The position numbers were made by a program, and so were the translations under genes. Below the pieces are notes generated by a model that saw only the letters and a program-made list of their open reading frames with translations, searched no databases and was not told where the DNA came from. Shown one piece after another: positions 46,716 to 59,321 of a stretch of DNA of 64,000 nt. Source of the stretch: Capillidium heterosporum (Eukaryota; Entomophthoromycota; Entomophthoromycetes; Entomophthorales; Capillidiaceae); NCBI GenBank assembly GCA_016630905.1, contig WBMQ01000004.1, positions 1,116,001 through 1,180,000 on the forward strand, in the 5' to 3' direction. Each line of letters begins with the position of its first letter. Positions within the stretch are counted from its first letter, which is position 1.

Positions 46716-47386
46716 ATTGAATCTTCTTTTTTCGAATTGTTAATTTTAAAAGTTGTTGGCTGGGATGATTCGAGGCATTTATATAAGTTTTTACAGATTC
46801 TTTGGAATTGCCTTTTATATCAAGCTTTGGATATAACGCAAAGTAACTTTACTAGTAATTATTTGATAATCCATCACTTTCCGCCAGTTGGGATATAAAG
46901 GCAGTGCTCACTACTTTCATCGATAAGTATGGAATGAAGTTCTCAGTAATCAAACTGCTATTTCTTTTCATCTAAAGTTCAAATATTCAAATCTTTACTC
47001 ATTGGTCTATATAATATCTTCTACGATGTAAAAGTATAAGGCTAGAAGTGGTTTAGTTTTCAAATATTAGGTAGGTGTAATGTTGTCCGATAGTCAAAGG
47101 CTACTATATCATGCTAATGTGCCAGATATTAAACAGTTGGTCTATTGAATAGATCCATAAGCTCTAAATACTTTTACACAAGAGTTTTTAAACTTATTTA
47201 AACATACAATAGCCTATATAAAGCTATCTAATGATATAATGAATAAGCGTGGAAAATGAGAACATAAAGATAGAATATCTATATTATGAGGAAACTATTA
47301 TATAAATATAAAAAATAGTTTATTAGTACGACTTCAAAACAGTCCACCATACTACACTTAATAACAACCAGCAAAAAAAACAAAAG
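46716..47386. other. Intergenic
   Basis: AT-rich. Promoter side of paralogue 2 and 3' end of paralogue 3. Confidence 0.45.
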
Positions 47387-47788
47387 TTAGACCTGTAACT
47401 TCTGAATATCCTCCTCTGTATCCACTATTTCAAACTCAGTCACCTCACAGGTACTAAATACCCAACCCGATGCCAAAGTTAACCCCCCACAAATGAAACT
47501 AATTGGCGTTATAAACTTCTCATAGTAACTGTGGCCTAAAGTTAAACTTAGAACTAAATAGTAGCATCCTCGTAGCTTTGGGTTGTAGATGAAATTGAAG
47601 TTGGATTTGTAAACCTGATGGAATTTTTCTAGTTGGAGGAGAATTAGGAATGATGCAATAGAAAAGTAGAAGAGTGCTATGGATTTAGGTTCGTGGTTTA
47701 AAGTTACGCTTGAAAGTAAGAGGCCCATAATGATGAGGATATTAAGGGTGGAGTAGAAGTAAGGCTTTATAGTTTCCAGTTTGGACAT
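47387..47788 (-). CDS. COPI-associated-like membrane protein, paralogue 3
   Basis: A single exon, 133 residues, starting MSKLETIKPYFYSTLNILII. Closest to paralogue 1: VYKSNFNFIYNPKLRGCYYL, then CGGLTLASGWVFSTCEVTEF and a tail ending DIQKLQV, nearly the tail of paralogue 1. Four hydrophobic segments. The palindrome at 47893-47909 lies 105 bp upstream, with TATATAGA-type sequence near 47850 in between. Confidence 0.75.
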   Translation of the reverse strand: MSKLETIKPYFYSTLNILIIMGLLLSSVTLNHEPKSIALFYFSIASFLILLQLEKFHQVYKSNFNFIYNPKLRGCYYLVLSLTLGHSYYEKFITPISFICGGLTLASGWVFSTCEVTEFEIVDTEEDIQKLQV

Positions 47789-49789
47789 AGTGTAAAAGGT
47801 TGAGTTGAAAGTTAAGGAAAGTTTGTTTAGCTTAAGTGGAGTAGTGAAGTTTATATAGACATTTCAAATATACTATTTTTAGAACCTGTTCTTGCCAAGC
47901 TGCTTGGCACGTTGATATGTTTAAAAATAGAGGTGAAGGTTTACAAATGGATTGGTGCAGGAGTACCTCAATTTTCGGAATACAATTGGAGTTGGAACAA
48001 ATTTATTTAGTAGCTTATAACTACTCATGCAGCCTTTTAGTTTGAAGTACTTGGTGTTGTTTGGTGATAGAATAGGGCCTTTTATAGCTTTACATCTTTA
48101 CTAATTTCAACCTCCTCTAACTACTGGCGGTTCGTAGACATTTTTGCAAAGTGACTTAAAAGTATACCATTATAAACTACAGCTTCAGTGCTCTTGAACC
48201 AAATAAACTACAATTCAACTCTTTTCCACCGTAAAAGCTATGCTATGCATAAAGTATATTTTCCACCAACATTGCACTTTTAAAATGTAGTTATGCTATT
48301 AAGCTAATTCTAGATGGGCAATATAGTTTTCATGTCAAACTATTCTCCAATAAATAGATTGATACACTTTTCCATTTTTAAAATTAGATACTGGTTATCA
48401 AAATAACCGATTATCAGTTATACATATAGCATCCATTAAGCTTATATCCATAGCTAAAGGAATGTCTTATTTACCTAAGTTTCGCAATTAAACTTGGTAA
48501 GTTGGATTTTATAAAGACTTCTAAATCTGATAGAATTTGATAAAGTTTAGTAAAGGTGTTCTATACTTAAATGAGCTGATATCAATTTATATAGATGAAA
48601 TTAGTACTCAATTGCCTATAGCGCTTTATAAGTCCAACATCTTTTCTTGCGAGCTACCTAAATTTGATTTCAATGTTAGTATTTTTTGATAAAACTATTG
48701 GCCTTTAAGTTTAAAATTGTTCATTACCAGTTGTGCAATTAGTTTATTGAAATATGTAATTAGCATGGTTTAAAATGTAGGGCTAGAAAACTTTAGTCCA
48801 AATCCTAAAGCCGTTTAATTAGTTAAAGCTGATATATATAACATTAGTTGTTAACTTAGCTCTCTGGTTAAGTCGTGTGTTGAGCATTGGACCATTTTAT
48901 TTTTCGTAGATAACCCACAATTGTACCACCATTTAATACTGTATTTTGGGTTATACATGCTTACTATCCGTTTCCTGTGCTTTAAATCGCCGCTTATTCA
49001 TTACTCTAACTAATTTCCAGTTCACTTATCTTACCTGGTATCAATATCCCATTAAGGACGCAGGCTTGGTTTAGATTCGATTTCGGATTCTCCGATTGTT
49101 GTCCTGTAGAGAAAGTGAGTCCTAAATATTGAAGTGGATAACTGCAACCAGGACACGGACTCTCCGTTTCGTTAGAAAAGAGTCTACTTGTAAACCTCCA
49201 AATTATGCCTTACTTTTGAGCTACGGTATATATACCAAAGCTCCAAGGAAAGAAAAAAGAACAAGAAAAGAGAAGGAAGAGAGAAGGAAAAAGTATTTTC
49301 TGGATCGCTTTCATCAGGAGAGTTTCTGAGTCGTTTTACCTGTTGTTTTGAGGCTTTTCTTTTGGGCTCTCCCAGATCGTGGATTTAGGTTTATATTAGT
49401 TTGATTAAACGTTGTAAAGGATTCCTAGCCGGCAGTTTTGCAGGAATTAAGTTTTTAATATTGTTATTGGTTATAACGTAGCCGCTGCATTTATATTGGC
49501 CAGTCCATGACACGATACACATGTCACATTCCATGCCGAAGGACTTACCAAGTTTAGCCGAGTCCACTCAATTGGAGGTCTAAGCCAGTGGTCAAACACT
49601 TGGCGAGGTCGGCCAATCCACAATTAGTTTCCTATTAAATATAAGTAGGAATCTTATAACAATACATTTTATATATACGTCAATTTCAAAAAACTTCAAG
49701 TAGATACTGAAGGGTAAAGTAGGAGGTAGAGCTATATAAAAGGATTGATCTGATACTATATCTAAAACTAAAGCCATTAGTTGATTCCT
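47789..49789. other. Intergenic, with a GC-richer patch
   Basis: Mostly AT-rich. About 49020-49620 is clearly richer in GC and has a run of purines (about 49245-49293). Translations in all frames are broken and match nothing. It may be an old insertion, an RNA gene or a lost gene. Confidence 0.4.
47893..47909. promoter_or_regulatory. 17-bp palindrome upstream of COPI-associated-like paralogue 3
   Basis: TGCCAAGCTGCTTGGCA: perfect 8-bp arms around one base. Identical to 41903-41919 at 16 of 17 positions and at nearly the same distance from the start codon. Confidence 0.6.
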
Positions 49790-50440
49790 CCATATATTTT
49801 TCTTAACCCAACCGAGGTAAATATAAACCTTAATGTAGGCTATTGGGTATTTTGTAGAGATATAGCTCATACTCCAAGATGCAATCCCAAGTAAATTTGG
49901 CATATTGTACCTTTCGACGAAAAAAAATCTATTTTCAAGTATATATTCCAATAATTTGTGGTACATTAAGTGATACTATAGATTTATATTTTGATACCTG
50001 ACAGAATGTTCAAATAGAAATCAGTTTGAGAGGCAACTCTCCATCCAACAACTTTAGCCGAAGTTCCGATCTTGATGTTATACTTTTGGATATCCAAATC
50101 CACTTTAAATTCCTTGGACAGATAGGAGTAGTCTAATTCTCGGATGGTAATGCCATTTTTCCCACGGCTAGTGTCGTAATCAGGATTTTTGGGCATTTTC
50201 TTGATTTTAAAGTGCTAGCCCTACTCCTCCTGGTTGGTTTTGGTTAAGGTATAGCGGTGCACCTGTATCAAATATCTCGATATGTCTAAATGTGAGCAGC
50301 GAGCAGCTGTTATCAAGGCGTTATCGTCATACAGGATACCCCCACAATAATGGAAATTACCGGCTACTACGTTAATCATGAAAGCATACTTAAACTGAGG
50401 GTTCGCCATATATTCTCTGGCTATTTAGAGTGAGCCATCA
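49790..50440 (-). pseudogene. Trypsin pseudogene
   Basis: Pieces in three frames follow the order of the intact trypsins: MANPQFKYAFMINVVAGNFHYCGGILYDD, ITAARCS (the catalytic His is Arg), a broken PDYDTSRGKNGITI (catalytic Asp replaced by Gly), KVDLDIQKYNIKIGTSAKVVGW, and then a C-terminal part with LLGIASWSMSYISTKYPIAYIKVY. The segment holding the catalytic Ser is absent. It cannot encode an active protease. Confidence 0.85.
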
Positions 50441-51224
50441 GAGTCGTTGGAAATACCTTAGTACCAAACTGGTGGTTAAAGTTAGAGTTAAATTCAATTG
50501 AAGTGCATCTTGTATTTTTAGTTTTGTTTTGTAGTAGTTTCTCTTTATATACTGAATTTGAGGGATAATAGTTTACTTTGCCATATATATTGGATTCATC
50601 AGGTATACTTATATTTACCGACTTAAATGTAAATATAAACTTACACAAATTCTTTTAGAATGACTTTACAAATATGCAGCTAAATTTATCAACATTAATA
50701 CTTTTAATTGTCGATCTTTCTATTGCTATGCTTAGGTGTATATTTATTTTTTGGGTAGTTCACGAGTTTAATGTAAATAAGTTTGCTAATCGACCATACT
50801 TTGTTAAATTATAACTGCCCAGCATACTACATTGGACCTGGATTAGATATATCAATCAAAGGATGCTCAAATATCAATATAGTTTTAGTTCTTTGAAAGT
50901 AAAATATCCAATTTTACTTTGCTCTACAATATTTAGCAGAGAAGTTAACAGTAGCAAAATAATGATCGAAAGTTCAGTGGCCGACGCTAACAGGCAAGCA
51001 AAACAACTATGGCTAAAAAATGTAAAACCTGGAGAGAGCCTGAAGCTTTTAACTAGGTTCTAGGAACTAAACTTTGTCCAGTTTTAAGTTAACTATATTG
51101 GAAATCTTTTCATTTATTTGAAAGCTATACCTAACTTATAAACTTATGAGTAACATAGTAAAGCGCAATTAAGAATTGAATAAATGCACCTGTCAATTTT
51201 ATACAAAGATTTAATATCTAAACT
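50441..51224. other. Intergenic
   Basis: AT-rich, with short chance frames only. Confidence 0.4.
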
Positions 51225-51476
51225 TTAGAGGTCATCCAAGTAGTTAAAGTATAGTAGTGCAACCAAGAACCCACCAAAGATCCATTGAACCGTAAACTGG
51301 GAGGAGTAGAGGTTGTAAAGATAGCTGATCGATTTGATATAGGTCAACTCATAAAACGTATTGAAATAAATTTTTTTAAAGCCAAGATGTTATTGAAATA
51401 AATTTTAGTAGAAGCAATATTGAAAACTCGATAGTGCTTTGTAGAAATTTTGTTCGAATTTGTCATTTTTAGTCAT
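51225..51476 (-). pseudogene. Small membrane-protein frame with two internal stops
   Basis: From ATG 51474-51476 one frame runs to TAA 51225-51227 with two TAA codons in the middle. The N-terminal part reads MTKNDKFEQNFYKALSSFQY. The C-terminal part, ELTYIKSISYLYNLYSSQFT then QWIFGGFLVALLYFNYL, looks like a real membrane segment. The stops lie next to a duplicated AAATTTATTTCAATA word. It is probably a recently broken small gene of unknown family. Confidence 0.35.
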
Positions 51477-52551
51477 AGTAAATAGCTAGCTGCATTTTAT
51501 ATAAGGTAAAGTAAAGGCCAAAATACATATGTATATGATTATAGGACTCCATTGCTATTTTAATCCGCTAAGGCTCTTGGAAATTTATAAAATATATAAT
51601 TGTTTAAAGCGCACGTATGTATGTATAGGAAGGCTCATCACCAAAATTTACTTAGGCCCAAAAATATGTTTCTATAAATTAAAACCCTTTTCCAATATTT
51701 ACTTCTGTGTTTGACTTGACATCAACATTTTTCTATTTATAAAGATATTTCATGCCGACAAGATGTACAGCTTGCCTTGTACTAATTTAAACTATCAAAA
51801 ACAATTATAGTTGTATTGATGCATCCTTTTCTTTTCCTATGGTTGATAATTACAAGCATTTGTAGTTTTATAAAGTAGGCAATCCGATTTTCATTTTGTC
51901 GTAAAATGAGTGATTGCAGCTGCTAGTGTATTTCAGTATATTTATAAAATTTAAGCATATGTATTGAATTTTTCTAATTATATCGAGTCGTCGAAAGGTG
52001 GCCAAGACTATAAATGCATCTATGTGATCTGGATAGCTATATCTATACGCATTAGCAGCTTAATGATTCCTAAAGGATTTAATAAAGATCATATTTTTCC
52101 TCTATATTGGATTGCGTAGCTTTTCATATAGATAATCCTACATATTCACAATTTACCAACCTCTCGTTAACACACCTTACCCAAAGGATCTAAATCTTAT
52201 AAAGAAAGTTGTGGTAGGATAAGGAAGGTATAAGGATCTCGAAACGTAAATATATTGAAAGATACTTGTAAACACTAGTGATATTTAAATAATATACAAA
52301 CCTTCATCATGAAATATATTATATAAAAAGATAGCTTAAAGATATTTGTGTCCTTCAACTAAAACTCTACAAAGCTCATTCACATTTGACATTTTAGAAG
52401 GGTAGTCCAACTTGGTAAAGTTTCCCAATTGGTATCCAATCATTTTCTAGTAGAACGATCCTAATTCGACAAATTTTGGAAAAGTTTAGCAGCCAAATTT
52501 TTTCGATCCAAAGTTCCAAGACCAACCTTACCACCCAATTCTTCCAAAAAG
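51477..52551. other. Intergenic
   Basis: 1.1 kb of AT-rich DNA. The end nearest 52551 is the promoter of the mS23 gene. Nothing else is recognised. Confidence 0.45.
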
Positions 52552-53411
52552 ATGAGTTTCCGTAAGGACGCCAGCCGCGTCTTAAAGTCGACCCAATCGT
52601 TAATAAGAGGCAACCTCATCCCCGAACCCATCTGGGTAAAATCAGCCTTGAAGTATCCCAACTCAGAAAACTTCAGTCGGACCCCTTCTCAATTTTCAAC
52701 GGAAGCACCCTTACCTTTCGAAAAGAAGCCAGCCCAGTTCAAAGTCAAATTCAGTAACCAGGAGAAGTTGCAGGGTAGACCTACCATCAAAAAGTTGAAG
52801 TTCAAGTTCCCAGTACCCCAGCAAATCGTCTACCCTGAAGATAAGCTACGTCAGCAGTTCTACAAGCACCATCCTTTTGAAAAGGTGCGACCTAAGCTTT
52901 TGGTTGAAAATGACACTGTAGAGTTGGAAACTTGGTCTAAATATCTAACCGATGACTTGAACACCAAAGTCGATGTCGAAGCGTAAGTTTTTTAGTTCAA
53001 CTCCCTTCACTATTACTTGAGCTAATTTATTATTTATAAAACTAGTTTGTTGAAATACCAGTTGTACCTCTTGAACCAAGGTATGGAGGAAGCTCAGGCT
53101 TATGAAGTCGTCACCAAGAAGCTGGTCCAACTTCGAGTTCGTGAAGAGATGGAAAGCTATCTGGCAACTAAGAATGCCAAGTTGTTAGGTACTCGATTCG
53201 CCAAGGACAGCAACCAACTTGGATATGAGAATGAAGCAGCTATGTTGGAGGAGTCTAGGAAGCAGATTGAACTTACCGAGGCCATGTAAATATTTTACCT
53301 TTTTTGAAATTTGATGCTTACGTTTGTTTTTAAAATTTTAGTAACAAGAGTCAGTCCTTCTCCTCGGAAAAATCGTTCAAGAGTGACAATGTTACCAACC
53401 CCAACCTTTAG
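52552..53411 (+). CDS. RSM25: Mitochondrial small ribosomal subunit protein mS23 (Rsm25)
   Basis: Three exons, 52552-52982, 53046-53285 and 53342-53411, give 246 residues. The N-terminus (MSFRKDASRVLKSTQSLIRG) is basic with no acids except one, as in a mitochondrial targeting peptide. The signature PQQIVYPEDKLRQQFYKHHP followed by FEKVRPKLLVEND is typical of the mS23/Rsm25 family. The helical C-terminal part (EEAQAYEVVTKKLVQLRVREE) also fits. It belongs to the mitochondrial ribosome small subunit. Introns have GTAAGT/GTAAAT donors and TAG acceptors; the last exon has only 23 codons. Confidence 0.9.
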
Positions 53412-54421
53412 AGAACTAAATATGAAGAGTAGTAGATCAAGTATCTTTTTTAAATTTTTATGTTTATATTTTTTGTTGTTTAAACTTTTAACCCTAATGA
53501 TGAACTTGTTATAAAAGGCGAGTCTGAAGCTAATCTAATCTACCTTTATCCATAACTTTCTACATATAAGCCTGTTTTAATACACCTACATTGATCATTT
53601 CATCCATCTTTATTTCAAAAGGTGATGGTGAAAATTGCGTTGATCAATGTCAAGTTTATTATAAGCTAAAGTTTATTTTATAGAAAGTTTATTGAGTCGA
53701 AGATTGTAAGGTTGCTTATGATCATAAAATTTTGTAAATAATTTTCTGAAGGGTTCTTTTTAAGATAGCATTTAATAAAATTTTCAATCTACGTAGCTTT
53801 AGACTTGTTGATAGTTCATATTTTATATCAAAACTTTTCGACCCCTTTGATTCAGCTTACTCAAGTGACTTTTGCTATTGACATTTTCATATATAGCAGC
53901 CCACTATACTGACAGGTTTAAGAAATTGATTTTAGTTTCGGATATCGAACCTTTATCTAATAGTTGACGGTTTTCAGCCTGATGAACATTTCAATTTATA
54001 TTAGATGTAAATTTGCTCTATCAGCAAGCTATTATTTTAAATTTTGAATAGACTCAAGTTGAATATCCATTATATATATTGAGCAGCATAAGGGAAGCAT
54101 GAACCATCAGCTTCGACCCCCTAGTCATCCAATTTTTGACTTGGTTGTAGGAAGGCACTTTGTTCAATGATGTGTAATTTAAAGGCTGATTATCGACGAT
54201 TTAATCAAAAATCTATCAAGGTGGAGCGGCTCTTAACTTTAGAACCCAGCCCCTACTTTTGGTTGATGAAGTCAATAGAGTAACTCATCTATAGTAAACT
54301 TATCAATCATCTTATCTATTTAAGGGATATTATAAAATACAGCTACTCAATCCAATATTGAATTAAAATCTCCAAAAACTTTTATTGATAATATGCGGTT
54401 TATTAAATATAATAATTGTAT
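53412..54421. other. Intergenic, convergent 3' ends
   Basis: 1 kb of AT-rich DNA between mS23 and the beta-lactamase-fold hydrolase. Nothing is recognised. Confidence 0.5.
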
Positions 54422-55993
54422 TTAGTCCTTCAAGTCCAGACCACCCTTGCAGCAGTGGACATGAAAGGCTTCTTTAAGTAAGTCAAACCCATTCCCCTTG
54501 GTTAGGAATCCCAACTTAGTAGTGTTCATGACATAGGCGAACGAAAAGTTAAATTTAGGGTGGAAGGCTACCAAACTACCACCTGCCCCTGCCATAGCGT
54601 AAAAGGGGCCATGATCTTTCCCACATCCTGATTGCAGGTCCAGAAGTTGCAAGCTGGGTTCATCTTCTTGATCCAATTTTTCAGCCAGGCTCATAAATAG
54701 AGCCGGGAACTTATGCGCTATCATACCCCCTTTGGACCAAGCGGTCTTCTTACCCATGATAAGGTCTTCCTTGGTGGAAATATCTGACAACGCCCTCTGG
54801 ACGGTAACTTGGGAGATAAGTTGACGACCGTCAAGCTTACCACTGTTAGCAAAGCAAGCAGCTACCTTTGCTAACTAAATATGGGGCTAAGTATATCAAA
54901 ATATTTAGATTAAATTGGTTACCGTCTTAGCGTTGGAAAATCTGTTGACACTAGGTACGGCCGCATTGACAAAGTCATCTTCGTTGTGATACTTGAGGTA
55001 GGAGTAGTTTTTGGAAAGCTGCTGCTTCGTCATCATATACAGATGATTCTGGGTAGCGAAAGACTTGCGTAGATTGTTGCTCATGCTGTGGTTATTACGT
55101 TCCCCCAACAGCTCCTTAGGTAGTAAATCAGGTAATATGGAGTCGATCCAAGGGTAGTGATAAAACGTGGCCTTACGCTCCAGCAAAGCTGGTTCGTCAT
55201 TTAAACCAATAAAGTACTCGATTCCGAACTTGGGGTTGAGAACCTCGATAAAAAGCTGGCGCAAATCTCGATTGGCAGGCTCTATTCTACGGCATACTTC
55301 GTTTAAGACCCAACCCCTAGTGTTTCCGGCGTATGCTCGTACAGGTTGCCCGTCAAAGATGTGGGGGTGTTTAGCTATAAAGTCGGCCAGCTTATCAGGA
55401 TTGTACAATATATCTACATCCGGCTGGGGATCTTGGAAATAGTTCAAGCCGTACTGATGTTGCATCACATCGCCTAGAGTCACATCCTCTTTGTTCCCTT
55501 GACCGAATTCAGGCCACACCGAAGAAATTTTGGTGTTGTAGGTTATATAGCCTTGATCTACCAAGTGGGCGACTGCGAGGCATACCATAAACTTGGAACA
55601 GGACATCAGTAAGTTGAGAGTGTCGGAAGTATAAGGTGTACCATTCTCGTAGTTGGAAAATCCACCGTTGAGGTCTACTACCAACTCACCATCCGCGTAT
55701 ACGGCAACCGAACAACCAACTTCTGATCCTCGTTCAAAGTGATATTCAAATAACTTTCGAACCGATTGGTACTGATCTTTAGCAAAACCTTGGATGGGGT
55801 AGTTGAACAGTCGGAACCCAAACAGTCGCGTGTACAAAGGGGCGAATTCGGTATCGCTTCTTACTAGCCTACGTACGGCATAAAGGATTGCAACGATGAA
55901 AAATGAAACGCAAGTTACTACTGTCCATAATACTTTAAAGTCGATGACCCCGATCTTGACCTCGATCTCCTTACTTCGTGCAAACGTACTCAT
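54422..55993 (-). CDS. Beta-lactamase-fold serine hydrolase, membrane-anchored
   Basis: Two minus-strand exons, 54923-55993 and 54422-54874, give 507 residues with one 48-nt intron. An N-terminal membrane segment (VLWTVVTCVSFFIVAILYAV, about 23-42) precedes the class C beta-lactamase/LACTB-like domain: GCSVAVYADGELVVDLNGG, the SxxK nucleophile in LLMSCSKFM (about residue 131), the Tyr-x-x-Asn motif in YAGNTRGWVLNEV, and a C-terminal GAGGSLVAFHPKF. Fungal and animal relatives (LACT-2, LACTB type) are esterases or peptidases, not antibiotic resistance enzymes. The substrate is unknown. Confidence 0.9.
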
Positions 55994-57989
55994 CTTAAAA
56001 CATAACTGCCACTTATTTCAGCCGGCTACCCGTACTTATATATGAGCTTTTAGTTGCCTGTTCTAGAGCTATAAAGCTTCTTTGTGCTACACCTCGGCAA
56101 AAATTTTCAAATAGGTTTTTAGACAGAGTTGTTAAAATAATTATTGTTCCCAATGTGGAAGTGGATCAAATACTTTTTACTTTTATATACAGTATTTAAT
56201 CACCACAGCCTTTCGGTGGTAGCCAAATAATTTATATCTTTACATAAGCAGGCAAGGCCAAGGTAAATTTGCTTTACAATTACATCAGATTGGCTAAACG
56301 GTTAATACAGCAGTGATAAATTTTCAATGGTTTTCATATATTACCGGGGATAGCATGCTAAAATAGGTCTATAAAACGTAGATATCAAGCCTTCCATAGC
56401 TAGATATGGGTTAAACGTAATCTTTTGAAGAGGACCTTGGATTTGAGCTTATCATATCCATCGCTCCATATTCAAATGTTGCCCCAAGATATCAGGTATC
56501 CAATTTAGCTTTGGGAAACTTATTTATAATACAAAGTATAGCTGATCCAACCTTATATAATCCGATAAGTTAGCTATCAACACCCTTCTTAATTGATTTT
56601 TAAGCTTAAGCACCATATATAGCTGCGTCTCCAGGGTTTGAAATGCGATTTACCTGTACGATCGCGTTATTATTTGTAGCTGAACGAGGCCAGTGCATCT
56701 GTGTAAAATTTCATAGCTTTCTTAAAACGAACGAGTAAGTTGAATATCACTATATTGGATTACAAAGCATATGTAATCAAATATTTTACGGCAGGTCACC
56801 TCAAAACAACAAATAGGCTAAATTTCTTAGAGTCAGGTGTCCATCAAAACCCAAAAAGTCTTACCCATCCGATAGCAGCCTACGTTAAAATTTCTAAAAT
56901 GGTGATACCTACCCCACCTTGCAACAGCTATCTCATAGCTTCTTTCGATACAGAAGTTAGTTTGATCCTTATGTTGAAGGAATGGAACAGATGTCCTCAT
57001 TTTAGAAAGTGAACTAAAGTAGAGTAGCTTTATAAACCGAAAGACAGTGCTTCGGATAGAGAAAGTTCACTTACTTGCCCGGCTCTTACTTGGGAGAGTA
57101 TTTGATATAAGAATAAGATGCGGATAGTGTACTTAACGGAAGACCATTTATTAGCCGTATGGTATACAAGTTGGAAATTTTCAAGGCGATTTTATCTATA
57201 CATAGAATCGGGTAAAAGAGCATACGAATGGATATAAGAAAATGTGAATATCCAACCATTCAGCATTATTTATATACGTTTATCCCAATCCTGGCACTTC
57301 TAGCACTATCTGATAGAGTAATGTTGCTATAGGATTTAGGAATAGTCGGTATAGCGGTGGTTAACTGCTTCCTCATTTGAAACCAATGCTACTGGTTGGA
57401 GTAGCTGCAAATGTGAAAATAGAAAACTTAGCCCAATCGACTTTGAAGGTAAGCCTCAGCCGAGGTAGTTGGTAATCCCTATCTCAGTTTAAATCCTCGG
57501 ATCATCAATTCAGTCACCTATAGAATTAATCTACCGGTGTATTGTTTTTGATTGATGCTGAGTGGTCGTCAAAGTTTCAAATACCACTGTTACTTTGATA
57601 GGCCCCATTAGGTAAAGTGTAGCTGGATACCTTGCTTTCAAGAAATTGAAATTATGTTCGCATCTGGGCATCCTTTGGAATGGTATGCTCAAGCCATATC
57701 CAGCATAGTATGCTATATCGATATAGTAACAAAATATAAAAGATTAGCGAGTCTATATGCTTTATGTTTATAGAGTATCTAAAGCCTTTCAAATAAAAAC
57801 ATATGCATAAACGTAGAAGGATCAGTGACCGAGTAATGTGAACATATAAACAGAAAAAACTCAATACTCGTATAGCTATTTCCAAGAAAATCTAGGTACA
57901 CCTGATGAAAAATACTTGTGTCTGATTATCTACAGTCTTTAAATTTATTATATAAATAGTTTATATACTGAACATAAAAAATAAACAAG
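55994..57989. other. Long intergenic stretch
   Basis: 2 kb, AT-rich, with a 90-codon plus-strand frame at 56740-57012 that matches nothing and lacks signals. The end nearest 57990 would have been the promoter of the trypsin pseudogene; a weak copy of the trypsin upstream word AAAGCCTTT is at about 57780. Confidence 0.4.
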
Positions 57990-58759
57990 GTGTACTTCCT
58001 ATCGATCCTAACCTTAACTTTGACCACCAGCTTGGTACTAAAACACCACCAAAGTTCCTAGTGATGCACTTCATATTGTCGGAAGGTACGAGGTAAACTC
58101 TCAGCTCAAATATGCGTTCATGGTCCAGATATCGGTAAATAAAGCCCGTCATTGTGGAGATACCTTGTACGACAACACTTTGATAGCAGTTGCCCACTAC
58201 TTAAAGAAAAAGGTAGTAAAGTATCGAGTTCAGATGCACTGTCACAATTTAAGACCAACCAGGAGGAAAAAAGCCAAGACTTCAAGATCAAGAAGACAAT
58301 CATTCATCCTGACTATATTCCTCGCTGAAGAAAGCGATATTATTTTGTGGGAATTGGATCGCCTGTATCCATCCAAGGAGCTTAAAATCGACCTGGATAG
58401 CCAAAATTTGAATGTAAAGATCAAAGTTTTAATTATAGGCTAAGGAGCTGTTAGTTTGAGTGATTCCAGTTAGAAAATCTTGCTAAAGTCAAAGTACCAA
58501 TATTCAACATCATCAAATGTGTCGTTACCTACAAGTTTGCAGACGAAACTGCATATCCAGAGCTTCAATTCTGTGTTGAGTGCTCCAAAGGTGGAAAGGA
58601 TCCCTATCAAGAGGATTCAAGCGATCTTTTCTTTGTTGAAAGGTACAGTAGGATAGCTTTACCTGATGTATAGGCTGCGCTTTTCCAGAATTTTCAGGTA
58701 TCTGTATTAAAGCTTATACCTACATCAGCTGGATCAAAAATATATTTAATAAGAATTAA
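57990..58759 (+). pseudogene. Trypsin pseudogene with shared Glu193 codon
   Basis: The frame begins with GTG where ATG is expected (VYFLSILTLTLTT, compare MYFQSILPLI). After a frame change comes IVGRYEVNSQLKYAFMVQIS, AHY in place of AAHC, an Asp region (SDIILWELDRLYPSKELKID), and then stops. The catalytic-serine region reads Q-E-D-S with codons CAA GAG GAT TCA, the same Glu codon as the intact gene at 36318, followed by loss of GlyGly. Several stops and shifts make it inactive. Confidence 0.85.
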
Positions 58760-59321
58760 CTAAAGGTTTTAGTTTTGGACCTGGTGTTGGATTAAACTTT
58801 TGCTTTTAAGTATATCCATTTTTTATTTTTATTGGTAACTTTTGAAAGCTATTAAATTTGATATTCATATCCAATATAGTACTATTTAGCTACTATATGC
58901 ATTTAGCTTAGAAAAATACTGTGTATCTAAATACAAGTAATACTCAAATAAAACATATATATATTAGTTTGCTATCTATAGTTAGTTAATTAACTATAAA
59001 GTTGAGCTACTAAGCCAGTAAAGATCAAACATGTATCTAATAATTGCTTTAGTAGGTGTTGTTATTTAGATAGGTTCGGAACGATTTGAGTTTGGAGAGT
59101 TGTCCAAAATTAACTGGTTAAACCATTTAGGAGGACCGTAAGCCTTAAAATGATGAGTTTGGGAATAAGGGTGATCCATCATCTGTAGCAGTGAAATTCA
59201 GTTCCGAATAATCTTTTGAAAATACAAAATGGAGCCGCTGACATCTAGTTAATGTCGAAAGAAATTTTATAAACTGATTAGTAATATTGGTAATCCAGTT
59301 TTTCAACTTGAAGTGCACTAG
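58760..59321. other. Intergenic
   Basis: AT-rich, nothing recognised. Confidence 0.4.

Noticed and set aside
49020-49150. Possible U1 snRNA (sequence ATCTTACCTGG near 49030)
   Set aside because: Only the 5' word is similar. It does not match the exact ACTTACCTG needed for donors, and I found no loop I motif or Sm site.
50863-51714. Two frames of about 60 codons
   Set aside because: No recognisable protein features; the second is tyrosine/isoleucine-rich as expected by chance.
56740-57012. 90-codon plus-strand frame
   Set aside because: Composition fits random AT-rich DNA; no domain or signal.
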